Of a DNA stretch of 64,000 nt, positions 43,207-51,402 are shown one piece after another. The stretch spans positions 806,001 to 870,000 of the forward strand of contig NZ_AP019309.1 in the NCBI RefSeq assembly GCF_003925875.1. The letters are read 5' to 3'. The stretch is from Intestinibaculum porci. Lineage in GTDB: Bacteria; Bacillota_I; Bacilli_A; Erysipelotrichales; Coprobacillaceae. Numbering within the stretch: the first letter of the stretch is position 1; every line of letters starts with the position of its first letter. The notes beneath the pieces are model-generated. The model did not search any database, was not told the DNA's origin, and saw only the letters and a list, made by a program, of their open reading frames with translations. The position numbers and the translations under genes were made by a program.

Positions 43207-44170
43207 TTTATTAACTGATTCAAAAAATTATCTTGATATACGCAAAAAAGTGCTGAGTACCTATAGCTTCTATCATTACAAGCAAATAATCAGAGAATTT
43301 AATGAATATTTCTCTAAGAGTACATTGAAGGATGTTTCTGCAATTAACGAAATGGAAATTACATCATTTATCAGGACAATTACTGGAAAAACATCAACGG
43401 TAATAAATAAACTGATAGCTCTTCGCAAATTCATCAACTATCTTAACAGCATCGGATACAAGATCTTTGTGCCAGAACTCCCAGAAAATCATGATGATTA
43501 TGTTCCATATATTTTCAGTGATGATGAGATATCTGAAATCCTTGAATATCTTGATAATCTACCCTTGGAAAAAGGAATGAATCCATTGTTGCAGTACGAA
43601 ATGCCTATGATTATCAGAATAATGATAAGCAGCGGCACACGTATTTCTGCAACGCTACATATCAAGCTGGGAGACTTTGATCCTCAGATGCACACTATCA
43701 TCATTAGAAAGGGTAAGAATTATAAGGAGCGTATTGTTCCGTTAAATTTTTCCGTATCTAAAATGCTTATAAAATATATCGACGCTATGAATATATCCAA
43801 TCCTGAATCCTATATTTTTCCAAATGCACTGAATGATAATGAGCCAATGAAGTATAAGAGTGTTGCAAATAAATTTCATAATGTACTGCTGAAGCTTAAT
43901 ATTTATGATCACTCTGGATATAAAACACGAGGTCCATGCCTTCACTGTCTGAGACACTACTTCGTAATTAATTCTTTAAGAAAATTGATAGCTGAAGGAA
44001 TACCAATTGATAATTATATTCCGTATCTCTCAATCTATCTTGGTCATGATAGCTTAGATGAAACCGAAAAATATCTTAAGTTCAGTCCTGATATATTTAC
44101 TGATGAAGTTGAATTGTTTTCAGAATCAATATTAGATATTCTGCCGGAGGTGGAAAATGATGAGGACTAA
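43190..44170 (+). CDS. Tyrosine recombinase, second gene of the RIT trio
   Basis: 326 residues. N-terminal SAM-like core-binding domain (about 1-95), then catalytic domain: Arg in SSGTRISATLHIKLGD, HCLRHYF (H-x-x-R), His in YLGHDSLDE, and Tyr in EKYLKFSPD. The ATG at 43190 lies in the end of the first gene, with AGGTGG 11 bases upstream. It overlaps the third gene by 14 bases. The overlaps imply co-translation and joint action. Confidence 0.88.
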   Translation: MKTCNDLLTDSKNYLDIRKKVLSTYSFYHYKQIIREFNEYFSKSTLKDVSAINEMEITSFIRTITGKTSTVINKLIALRKFINYLNSIGYKIFVPELPENHDDYVPYIFSDDEISEILEYLDNLPLEKGMNPLLQYEMPMIIRIMISSGTRISATLHIKLGDFDPQMHTIIIRKGKNYKERIVPLNFSVSKMLIKYIDAMNISNPESYIFPNALNDNEPMKYKSVANKFHNVLLKLNIYDHSGYKTRGPCLHCLRHYFVINSLRKLIAEGIPIDNYIPYLSIYLGHDSLDETEKYLKFSPDIFTDEVELFSESILDILPEVENDED

Positions 44171-45170
44171 TAAACTGCTTAACGCATTGAGAAACTATAT
44201 TGAAACTTATCTTCCAGATACAAAAGGACTATCCAATAATACCATCAAATCATATAAGGCAACTTTCAGACTGTTATTTGAATTCTTTAAAGTAGTTTAT
44301 AAATTAGAACCCGATCAGATCAGTTTCAGCAGTCTTGACTATGATCATCTAAATGCCTTTCTACTCTGGCTTGAAAGCAGTAGAAATGACAGCGCTTCAA
44401 CTAGAAACCAGCGACTTTCGGCACTGTCGTCATTTTCTAAATATGCTCAGTCACGTAACTTTGATGCGGCCGTTATATTCAGAAATGCTGTTCTATCATT
44501 GCCTGTAAAAAAGGCACCAGTTAAAATGAGACAGGTTATGACAAGAGAAGAAGTCAAAATATTTTTATCACTGCCTGATGTTAATAAGCCAACCGAAAGA
44601 CGAAATAAGGTCCTGCTTTCTTTTATGTATTCCACTGCGGCACGTGCACAGGAAGTATGTGATCTAACGACTACTGATATATCCATTCGTAATGGAAAAT
44701 ATTATGTCACTCTTCACGGAAAGGGAGGAAAAGCAAGGATTGTTCCAATCAATAAAAAGATGTACAAACTTCTGCTTCAGCATATTGAAACGAAGCCTAG
44801 ACAGTACAGAAATTCAAAATATGTCTTTAATTCGCAGACAAATGAACAAATGTCTGTTTCTGCAATTGAAGAGATATTTAAAAAATATCAGAAGATGGCA
44901 AAAGATAAATATTCTGATATGTTTAACGGTAATTACACACCTCATACGATGCGTCATACAGCTGCTACCCATATGCTTGAAAGCGGTGTTTCAATTCCTG
45001 TTATTAGAAGCATTCTTGGTCATTCATCAATAGAAACGACAATGATCTATGCAAGGGTAAATCAAGCAATGGTTGATAAAAAGGTAAAGGAATGGAATGA
45101 AGAACATTTTGCGATAGAGCCTGAAGCGAATCCAAAAGAAATTAAAGATGATCTTGATTTTCTTAAATGA
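44157..45170 (+). CDS. Tyrosine recombinase, third gene of the RIT trio
   Basis: 337 residues, the most XerC/D-like of the three. Core-binding domain 1-105, then Arg in STAARAQEVCDLTT, HTMRHTAATHML (H-x-x-R), His in ILGHSSIETT, and Tyr in IYARVN. GGAGGTGGAAA lies before the ATG. In RIT elements all three recombinases are needed or presumed to act together; that is family knowledge, not visible here. Confidence 0.9.
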   Translation: MMRTNKLLNALRNYIETYLPDTKGLSNNTIKSYKATFRLLFEFFKVVYKLEPDQISFSSLDYDHLNAFLLWLESSRNDSASTRNQRLSALSSFSKYAQSRNFDAAVIFRNAVLSLPVKKAPVKMRQVMTREEVKIFLSLPDVNKPTERRNKVLLSFMYSTAARAQEVCDLTTTDISIRNGKYYVTLHGKGGKARIVPINKKMYKLLLQHIETKPRQYRNSKYVFNSQTNEQMSVSAIEEIFKKYQKMAKDKYSDMFNGNYTPHTMRHTAATHMLESGVSIPVIRSILGHSSIETTMIYARVNQAMVDKKVKEWNEEHFAIEPEANPKEIKDDLDFLK

Positions 45171-45224
45171 TTATCCAAGAAAAAACTTGAAAGCAGTATT
45201 AAATAAAAGCGCTTGTCAGTTTGT

Positions 45225-45278
45225 CTAGAATAATAATTCTACTTGAATAATGAGCCTTATTCTAGATCTAGAATAAGG
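45225..45278. repeat. Palindrome cluster at the right end of the RIT-like element
   Basis: CTAGAATAA, TTATTCTAG and CTAGAATAA occur at about 45225, 45258 and 45267. CCTTATTCTAGA-TCTAGAATAAGG (45255-45278) is a 24-bp perfect dyad ending exactly where tnpC resumes. AGAATAATAATTCT at 45227 is a second dyad. Likely recombinase core and arm sites. Confidence 0.65.
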
Positions 45279-45940
45279 CCCATGCCAGACGCTACATCGA
45301 GGATGCGATGAAGATCCAGACTAATATCTATAAAGAATTTCATAATAAGTCTACGAGTGACGATCGCAGGCATGAAATTCTAAAAGATAATCCAGCTTTC
45401 GGCCATCAGCTTTGTCTACTGCAGATGATCGGCAAAGTGTTCGGTTATGAACGTAAGCTGAAGGGAAAGAACGCTGGGACAGATGAAATTCTAAAAGTGC
45501 GTGAAGAACTGGAATTACCTATTCTAAAAGAAATTCACGCTAAGATACTGGAAATTCAAGAAAAATTTCTGCCTTCCGGTAAGTTTTCGGCTGCAATGAA
45601 TTATATTGTCAAGCAATGGAAAAAACTGCTGTATTATATCAGTCATCCAGAAGTCCCAATCAGCAATAATCTTATTGAACGTGAAGGCGTAAAGCCGTTT
45701 GTCATGACACGCAAGAACGTACTCTTTGCAAATTCAGTAGAAGGTGCTGAAACCATGATGAACTGGTTCACTCTCTTCACTTCAGCAAAGATGAACAATC
45801 TTGATTTTGAAAAATATATTACATATGCGCTATCTGAGCTTTCCATTCACAAAATGACGCAAGAGACAATCGAACGTCTTCTGCCATATTCAAAGTCATT
45901 GCCAGACGACATAAAGATATCTAATAACAGCCAGGAATAA
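45278..45940 (+). pseudogene. tnpC: IS66 transposase TnpC, 3' part
   Basis: Resumes as AHARRYIEDAMKIQTN, the normal continuation of GCWAH. It ends with the IS66 C-terminal block: ISHPEVPISNNLIEREGVKPFVMTRKNVLFANSVEGAE, holding the catalytic Glu, and a C-terminal tail. The piece can start at an internal ATG (45308) but lacks the first catalytic acid. Confidence 0.88.
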
Positions 45941-45953
45941 CTCCCTGGTTTTT
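45931..45953 (+). terminator. Terminator at the end of tnpC
   Basis: CCAGG/CCTGG around an 8-base loop, then TTTTTATT. The tnpC stop lies in the loop. Confidence 0.6.
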
Positions 45954-46189
45954 ATTGTACCGCTAACCAATTTATCTAGCCACAGCATAATGAGAATCGC
46001 ATATCCCCGATTAAATCTTTATAACCGATCCTAGGTAGAAATAACTTTAGCGGTTTACTCAGATTATCTGACTAACAGACGCCAAGTATTTCTTAGAGTA
46101 TTATATCCTTTGTTTGGTTGTATGTCTATGAGCAAAGGCCAGGAGTTGGCTGGAAAGATGACGTGTTTATAATACGCTTACAGTACACA

Positions 46190-47045
46190 GTTAAAGATTG
46201 GCACAACTTACATGACGCTGAATAATAATTTCTATAAAACCATAAACGACGAAATCAAAAAACAGGCGGTCATCCATCAGGGCGTCGTGCTGACGCGCGA
46301 TCCCGCATTAAGTGCGTCAAGACAGGTAACACAGATTCATGAGCTCATTGAGGAAGGAGTCAATGTGCTCATTATTAATCCCGTCGATGGCCATAATAAG
46401 AAGATCCAGCAAGCCATGGCTTACGCGAAAAATCATGATGTGCATACCATTGTGATTGATACGCCGCTTAGTGATAGTCGCTATGTCGATACGACGATCG
46501 TCTCCAATAACTATCAGGCAGGGGTTTTGTGCGCAAAAAATATGATGAAAAATCAGTCTTCCGCTAAAATATTTCTCTTAGAACATAAACAGGCGCTATC
46601 GGCTGTTGATCGCATCAGAGGATTTACCGATACCATCAAGGGGCATAAACACTATCGCATCGTCGGCCGGCGCAACTGTCTGGGGCAGACGGATTTAGCG
46701 ATGGCGGAGACGCAAAAGTTCTTAAAGAAAAAGATTGCTTTTAATACCTTAATGTCACTCAATGATCCAGCTACGCTAGGCGCCTTAGCGGCCTTTGAGG
46801 AAAGACACCTCCAGCATATCGCTATTTATAGCGTAGATGGTTCACCGGAGCTTAAGAAAATTATGAGCGATATGTCGGTTATTCAAACCATTGCGGCGCA
46901 GTCCCCATTAACGATGGCTAAACGGGCCTTTGCCTGTGCCTTACAACTTTATCATCATCAGCATGTTAAGGCGGAAATCGTCATTCCGGTTACTGCCATC
47001 ACCCAGCACAATATCAATAATCAGGAATTAACGGGGTGGTCATAA
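46190..47045 (+). pseudogene. Solute-binding protein (sugar sensor type), 3' fragment
   Basis: Continuation of the fragment at 37936. It has the periplasmic-binding-protein type I fold (ribose-binding-like): RQVTQIHELIEEGVNVLIINPVDG, VIDTPLSDSRYVDTTIVSNNYQAG, RIRGFTDTIKGH, FNTLMSLNDPATLGALAAF, and IAIYSVDGSPELKKIM. It would sit outside the cell, anchored by the N-terminal helix now 8 kb away. It ends in the ribosome site of the kinase gene (TAATG overlap), so it probably fed sugar signals to that kinase. An internal ATG at 46212 could still start a soluble, unexported fragment. Confidence 0.87.
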
Positions 47046-48367
47046 TGGTCAAGGGAAAACATTTAAAACAAACACGGATCTTACTGATCCTCATCAATTT
47101 TATTGCCGTTTTATACAATGCCTCATTATATTTATTCGCAACGCATTATATCGTTCTGCATCATCGGTCGCATGCCTTGCTTGAACGATTAGATGTCATT
47201 CCAGGAAATCCAGTTCAGCTCTATGTCATGGCCGTGGCTGCGGCTTCGATTCTTTGTCTGGCTATTTTAGCACGTGAATATATTCCTCAGTTTACGGAGA
47301 TGGGGGATTCCTTTATTGTGGTGGAACTGCTTCTTATGATCGCTATTCTGGTGATCCTTCACGACAGCTATAATGGGGTTATTTTACTGGTCTTTATGGA
47401 TATTATTTACCATGCTCAGGATAATAAGCATTGGCTGCTTTTAATGATTGCGGGCTTTGCCAGTCTGCTGTTTAGTAATTATGGGGTTTTATCGCAGGTG
47501 ATTGATTTCCCATCACTGGATATTTATCTGGCCTTTTATCCTCATCGATCGGCGACGATGCTCTCATTTTTCCGTTATTTCTTTGAATCTTTCAATATTG
47601 TGCTCTTTATTGTTTTTTTAATCACCTATCTGATGGATTCATTGGAAGAAAAACAACACTTACAGCAGGAAATGCAGATGGTCAATCAGGTGAACAGCGA
47701 ATTAAAAAACTATGTGGCGTTATCGGAAAAGATTGCGGAAGATCGTGAACGTAAACGCATTGCCAGGGAAATTCATGATACCTTAGGCCATGCCTTAACC
47801 GGTATTGCGGCGGGAGTAGATGCCTGCATTGTCTTAATTGATGTTTCACCAGAGCGCGCCAAAACCCAGCTCATCGCGGTTTCAAAAGTGGTGCGGGAAG
47901 GCATTGGCGATGTGCGTCGTTCGTTAAATAAACTGCGCCCCGGCGCTCTGGAAAACAAATCTTTAAAAGCTGGCTTAACCCAGATGATTAAAGAATATGA
48001 AGAATTATCCAAGGTTAAAATTGATCTCTATTATGAATGGAATCATGTTGATCTTGATAATACGAAAGAGGATGTCCTGTTTCGTGTGATCCAGGAAAGT
48101 ATCACCAATTCTGTACGTCATGGGCATGCCAGACATATTGAAATTAATATGTTCGTAGAGAAAGACCACTATACCATTATCATTCAGGATGATGGGATGG
48201 GCTGTGAACATATTGTCTATGGCTATGGTCTAACGCAAATGAAGGAACGTTTAGCGATTATCGGCGCTAAAGTGGAATTTATGAATATCAATGGATTTAG
48301 AACTTTAGTAGAAATCCCGAAACTGAAAGGAGAAGATGAAGATGATGAAAGTCATGATTGCAGATGA
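47045..48367 (+). CDS. Membrane sensor histidine kinase (NarL/HisKA_3 type)
   Basis: 440 residues. N-terminal half has about six membrane segments with little extracytoplasmic sequence, suggesting that sensing is delegated to a partner such as the upstream binding protein. A coiled coil (SLEEKQHLQQEMQMVNQV) leads to HisKA_3: RKRIAREIHDTLGHALTGIAAG, with phospho-acceptor H244. The ATPase has LFRVIQESITNSVRHGHA (N box), IIIQDDGMGC (G1) and GYGLTQMKERL. TAATG overlap with the binding-protein gene and overlap with the regulator gene show one operon, now cut from its promoter by the IS66 element unless the insertion supplies one. Confidence 0.9.
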   Translation: MVKGKHLKQTRILLILINFIAVLYNASLYLFATHYIVLHHRSHALLERLDVIPGNPVQLYVMAVAAASILCLAILAREYIPQFTEMGDSFIVVELLLMIAILVILHDSYNGVILLVFMDIIYHAQDNKHWLLLMIAGFASLLFSNYGVLSQVIDFPSLDIYLAFYPHRSATMLSFFRYFFESFNIVLFIVFLITYLMDSLEEKQHLQQEMQMVNQVNSELKNYVALSEKIAEDRERKRIAREIHDTLGHALTGIAAGVDACIVLIDVSPERAKTQLIAVSKVVREGIGDVRRSLNKLRPGALENKSLKAGLTQMIKEYEELSKVKIDLYYEWNHVDLDNTKEDVLFRVIQESITNSVRHGHARHIEINMFVEKDHYTIIIQDDGMGCEHIVYGYGLTQMKERLAIIGAKVEFMNINGFRTLVEIPKLKGEDEDDESHDCR

Positions 48368-49022
48368 TCAGACACTGATTAGAGAATCGTTAGAAATTGT
48401 GCTCTCAGCACATGATGATATTACCTTAGTAAAAGGAGCCAGCAATGGCTTTGAAGTTTTAGAAAACGTGAAGGCCGATAAACCGGATGTGATTCTGATG
48501 GATATCCGGATGCCAAAAATGGATGGTGTCTTAACGACCAAAGCGATTAAAGAGCAGTATCCCGATATCAAGATTATTATTCTGACCACTTTTGACGATG
48601 ATGATTTTGTTTTCAGTGCCTTAAAGTATGGGGCTTCCGGCTATTTATTAAAAGGGGTTTCAATGGATGATCTCTATAAAGCCATTTGCACGGTCTATAA
48701 AGGCGGGGCGATGATTAACCCGGATATTGCGACCAAGGTCTTTAAAATCTTCTCTCAGATGGCCCAGAGCAACTTCGCTATTCAGGTTGATGATCAGCAG
48801 GCTCATGATCTCACGAAAAATGAATGGAAGATTATTCAGCAGGTTGGTCAAGGGTTATCAAATAAGGAAATCAGTGCCAAACTATTCCTGTCTGAAGGGA
48901 CTGTCCGTAACTACTTATCAACGATCTTATCAAAACTGAATTTACGTGACCGAACCCAGTTAGCCATCTGGGCCGTACAAAGCGGTGTCACAACTAAGGT
49001 GATTGCGGATGAAAACGAATAG
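48342..49022 (+). CDS. NarL-family response regulator
   Basis: 226 residues. Receiver: IADDQTLIRESL (acid pair), D54 in ILMDIRMPKMDG, Thr in IILTTFDDDD, Lys in GYLLKG. LuxR-type helix-turn-helix at about 155-215: LTKNEWKIIQQVGQGLSNKEISAKLFLSEGTVRNYLS. I chose the ATG with GGAG nine bases upstream; alternatives lie one and two codons away. Co-transcribed with the kinase. Its likely site is the TGACAAATGTCA palindrome found before this operon and before the PTS operon (inference). Confidence 0.93.
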   Translation: MMKVMIADDQTLIRESLEIVLSAHDDITLVKGASNGFEVLENVKADKPDVILMDIRMPKMDGVLTTKAIKEQYPDIKIIILTTFDDDDFVFSALKYGASGYLLKGVSMDDLYKAICTVYKGGAMINPDIATKVFKIFSQMAQSNFAIQVDDQQAHDLTKNEWKIIQQVGQGLSNKEISAKLFLSEGTVRNYLSTILSKLNLRDRTQLAIWAVQSGVTTKVIADENE

Positions 49023-50307
49023 ACTGCGCGATAGTCTGATTATCTTTGTCTTAAGTGCCTTGTTTATTGCCATTATTTATACGAATAATCCAGATCGTAT
49101 TATTACTCTGCGTCTAGGTGTTTATGCCGGTTCTAGCTGGGATGTGCCTTATGCGGATTCTTATCACTTAGTCGACCAGATTATCAAGGCTTTTGAGAAA
49201 AAACATCCCCATGTGAAAGTGAAATATGTCTCAGGCATAACGAAAGAGGATTATTCCTCATGGCTTTCTGATAAACTGATTCAAGGTCAGCAGTGTGATG
49301 TCTTTATGGTGCCAACCGATGATTTTAACTTATTGTCTGATACCAGCGGCTTAGAGAATCTCAATAGCTTAATTGGCAATAGTTACACGGATGTGAAGGC
49401 TTTCTATCCTTCTGCTCTCGCGGCGGGGGAAGTGAACAATCGCGTTTATGCCTTACCTTTTGAAAGCAATCCAATGATGATGTGTGTGAATATGGATCTG
49501 TTAAAGAAGGAAGGGATTAATTTGCCTTCACAAAACTGGACTTTCCAGGACTTTTATAAGATTTGTCGGAAGGTCACGAAAGATACTGATGGCAATGGAG
49601 AATTAGATCAATTTGGGGTGACCGGTTATACCTGGCAGGAAGCGCTCGAAGAAAATGGGGCGGCCCTTTTTAATGATGATGGGACAGAGTGTTACCTCAA
49701 TAGTGAGAAAGTCCGTAAGGCTTTATCCTCTTATGCCAGACTGGTGGCCCTTAATGGTCATATCAAAGTGTCACAGAGTGATTTCGATACGGGCAAAGTG
49801 GCTTTTATGCCAATGTCTTTAGCCCAGTATCGCACTTATCGCTCTTATCCTTACCGCGTTTCCCGCTATTCAAAATTCCGCTGGCGTTCTGTTCCAATGC
49901 CAGGTTCATCACGGTATAAGATTCATATGCCGACAACACTCTTTGCGATTTCTTCGCATTCTTCTCATAAACAGGCAGCCTGGCTGCTTTTAAATGATTT
50001 AACCCTTGATGTGCATAATCAGCAGGCGCTGTTTAAAGAGTCTTCGGGATCTTCCGTGTTAAAAAAGGTGATGACATCCAAGACAACGCAAAAAATCTTA
50101 AAGAATGATAATATGGGCTCACAGGTTTTAACCTCCCAGACAATCAATCAGATGATGACCTCTTCTTCGTCCTCTCCACACTTTAAGAAGTATAACGAAG
50201 TAATGGAACTCGCTAATAATGAAGTGACTCTGGCGATTGAACAGGGGAGCTTAGATAGTGATTTACCGAGTATTGAAAGTCGTATTGAGAATATGCTTAC
50301 AAAATAG
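49009..50307 (+). CDS. Extracellular solute-binding protein, family 1, membrane-anchored
   Basis: 432 residues. An N-terminal hydrophobic helix (DSLIIFVLSALFIAIIYTN) without a lipobox Cys suggests an uncleaved anchor. The rest is a maltose-binding-like fold: LRLGVYAGSSWDVP, IKAFEKKHPHVKVKYVSG, DVFMVPTDDFNLL, NRVYALPFESNPMMMCVNMDLLKKEGI, DTDGNGELDQFGVTGY (a Ca-loop-like motif), and PTTLFAISSHSSHKQAAWLLLN. It starts inside the regulator gene. No ABC permease is nearby, so it may be a ligand sensor or donor for the PTS locus rather than an ABC transport subunit. Confidence 0.88.
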   Translation: MKTNRLRDSLIIFVLSALFIAIIYTNNPDRIITLRLGVYAGSSWDVPYADSYHLVDQIIKAFEKKHPHVKVKYVSGITKEDYSSWLSDKLIQGQQCDVFMVPTDDFNLLSDTSGLENLNSLIGNSYTDVKAFYPSALAAGEVNNRVYALPFESNPMMMCVNMDLLKKEGINLPSQNWTFQDFYKICRKVTKDTDGNGELDQFGVTGYTWQEALEENGAALFNDDGTECYLNSEKVRKALSSYARLVALNGHIKVSQSDFDTGKVAFMPMSLAQYRTYRSYPYRVSRYSKFRWRSVPMPGSSRYKIHMPTTLFAISSHSSHKQAAWLLLNDLTLDVHNQQALFKESSGSSVLKKVMTSKTTQKILKNDNMGSQVLTSQTINQMMTSSSSSPHFKKYNEVMELANNEVTLAIEQGSLDSDLPSIESRIENMLTK

Positions 50308-50308
50308 C

Positions 50309-50361
50309 TGACAAATGTCATGTAAAGGCTTTACATCCATGACATTTGTCATTTTTTATTT
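50309..50361 (+). terminator. Terminator built from two copies of the operator palindrome
   Basis: TGACAAATGTCATG (50309-50322) and CATGACATTTGTCA (50338-50351) form a perfect 14-bp stem, followed by TTTTTTATTT. Each arm contains the 12-bp core seen at 37876. The loop holds GTAAAGGCTTTAC, a dyad that resembles but does not match a CcpA site. A candidate PTS promoter follows: TTTCAC (50377-50382), 16 bases, TACAAT (50399-50404). Confidence 0.7.
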
Positions 50362-50429
50362 GTGACGCTTAGTACGTTTCACGAAATGAAAAAAATAATA
50401 CAATAAAGCCACGAGAGGAGATGAAGACA

Positions 50430-50867
50430 ATGAAGTATTTAGTCCTTGTCAGCCATGGTGATTTTGCGGAAGGTTTAAAAACCTCGCTCGCAATGTTCGC
50501 TGGCGACAAGATCGATCAGGTGATCGCTGTAGGATTAAAGAATGGCACCTCCGCTGATGATTTCGCGGTGACCTTCAAGGAAGCTTTAAGCGTTTTGAAG
50601 GATGATGATTCTTTGGTTTTACTCGCTGACATTGTTGGCGGTTCACCTTTAACCACAGCTTTAAGTGTTTTAAGTGAAATGGGATACTTAGAAACAACCA
50701 CTGTCTTAGGCGGGATGAACCTGCCAATGGCTTTAACTGCTATTGTCATGAAAGATGTATTAGAAGGGGATGCCTTCGTATCAAGCGTATTAAGCGAAGC
50801 AAAAACTGCTTTGCAGGAATACAAAACAGCATCTGATGACGCTGATGATGAAGAAGATGATATTTAA
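50430..50867 (+). CDS. PTS mannose-family EIIA component
   Basis: 145-residue cytosolic phosphocarrier. The active His is in LVLVSHGDFAEGLKTSL near residue 9. LLADIVGGSPLTTAL and LGGMNLPMALTAIVMKD complete the EIIA-Man fold. An acidic C-terminal tail follows. The ATG chosen has AGGAG nine bases upstream; an ATG three codons earlier abuts the ribosome site. First gene of the PTS operon. Confidence 0.93.
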   Translation: MKYLVLVSHGDFAEGLKTSLAMFAGDKIDQVIAVGLKNGTSADDFAVTFKEALSVLKDDDSLVLLADIVGGSPLTTALSVLSEMGYLETTTVLGGMNLPMALTAIVMKDVLEGDAFVSSVLSEAKTALQEYKTASDDADDEEDDI

Positions 50868-50881
50868 AGGAGTACAATAAT

Positions 50882-51376
50882 ATGGCTATTTCATTTGTAA
50901 GAATTGACGACCGTATGATTCACGGTCAGACTGTCACAAGATGGGCAAAAGAATATCCTTGTACAGGATTAATCGCTGTCAATGATGCCGCAGCATCAAA
51001 TAAAGTCTTAAAACAGGCTTATAAGAGTGCATCAGATAAGAAAACATTCGTATGGACCAAAGAACATTTTAAAGATGTTCAGGAAAAAGTATTAAAATCA
51101 GCTGATCAGTATTTCTTAATTACTAAAAATCCATTAGACATGAAATACTTATTAGTGGATTTAGGCTTTGTACCTGGTGATGTCAAAACAGTTATTGTCG
51201 GACCATGTAATGATCGTCCTGGCACAACCAAATTAGGCAACAACCAGTCCATCACACAGGAAGAAGCAGAAGCTTTCGAAGCGATTGCGAAAGCAGGCTA
51301 CAATATTAAATTCTCATTAATACCAGATGTTTCCATCGGTACATGGGATGATTTCAAAGGTAAATTCGGCTTTTAA
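50882..51376 (+). CDS. PTS mannose-family EIIB component
   Basis: 164 residues. The phosphorylated His lies in FVRIDDRMIHGQTVTRWAKE, the EIIB signature. Later blocks (KNPLDMKYLLVDLGF, VIVGPCNDRPGTTKLG, ITQEEAEAFEAIAKAGY) match the family. AAAGGAG precedes the start, 14 bases after EIIA. Passes phosphate from EIIA to the sugar held by EIIC/EIID. Confidence 0.95.
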   Translation: MAISFVRIDDRMIHGQTVTRWAKEYPCTGLIAVNDAAASNKVLKQAYKSASDKKTFVWTKEHFKDVQEKVLKSADQYFLITKNPLDMKYLLVDLGFVPGDVKTVIVGPCNDRPGTTKLGNNQSITQEEAEAFEAIAKAGYNIKFSLIPDVSIGTWDDFKGKFGF

Positions 51377-51402
51377 TAATTCATAATTGGGGAGGAAATA
51401 AT

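Larger units (their letters stand above)
40066..45277 (+). mobile_element. RIT-like element (three tyrosine recombinases), boundaries approximate
   Basis: Foreign DNA between the two halves of tnpC. It carries three consecutive, overlapping tyrosine recombinase genes in one direction, the defining layout of recombinase-in-trio (RIT) elements. GGCTCATTATTCA (40059-40071) recurs inverted as TGAATAATGAGCC (45244-45256). The codons GCT-CAT on the left and GCC-CAT on the right overlap the junctions, so exact ends are ambiguous by a few bases. The left part is interrupted by IS copy 2. Confidence 0.8.
38031..46181 (+). mobile_element. IS66-family element carrying nested insertions
   Basis: 8151 bp. 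Ends are GTAAGCGTATAATATACACG and, inverted, GTAAGCGTATTATAAACACG, the canonical IS66 GTAAGCG terminus. Target duplication AGTACACA at 38023-38030 and 46182-46189. It carries tnpA, tnpB and a tnpC split by a RIT-like element (about 40066-45277), which in turn contains IS copy 2. Without insertions the IS would be about 2.9 kb, a normal size. Confidence 0.92.

Noticed and set aside
40066-45277. Tn554-type transposon
   Set aside because: Tn554 has two tyrosine recombinases plus a small TnpC and inserts at a fixed site. Here there are three full recombinases, which fits RIT elements better.
50323-50335. CcpA catabolite-repression site in the loop of the 50309 terminator
   Set aside because: GTAAAGGCTTTAC is symmetric about one base, whereas cre sites need a central CG. 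Kept only as a remark.
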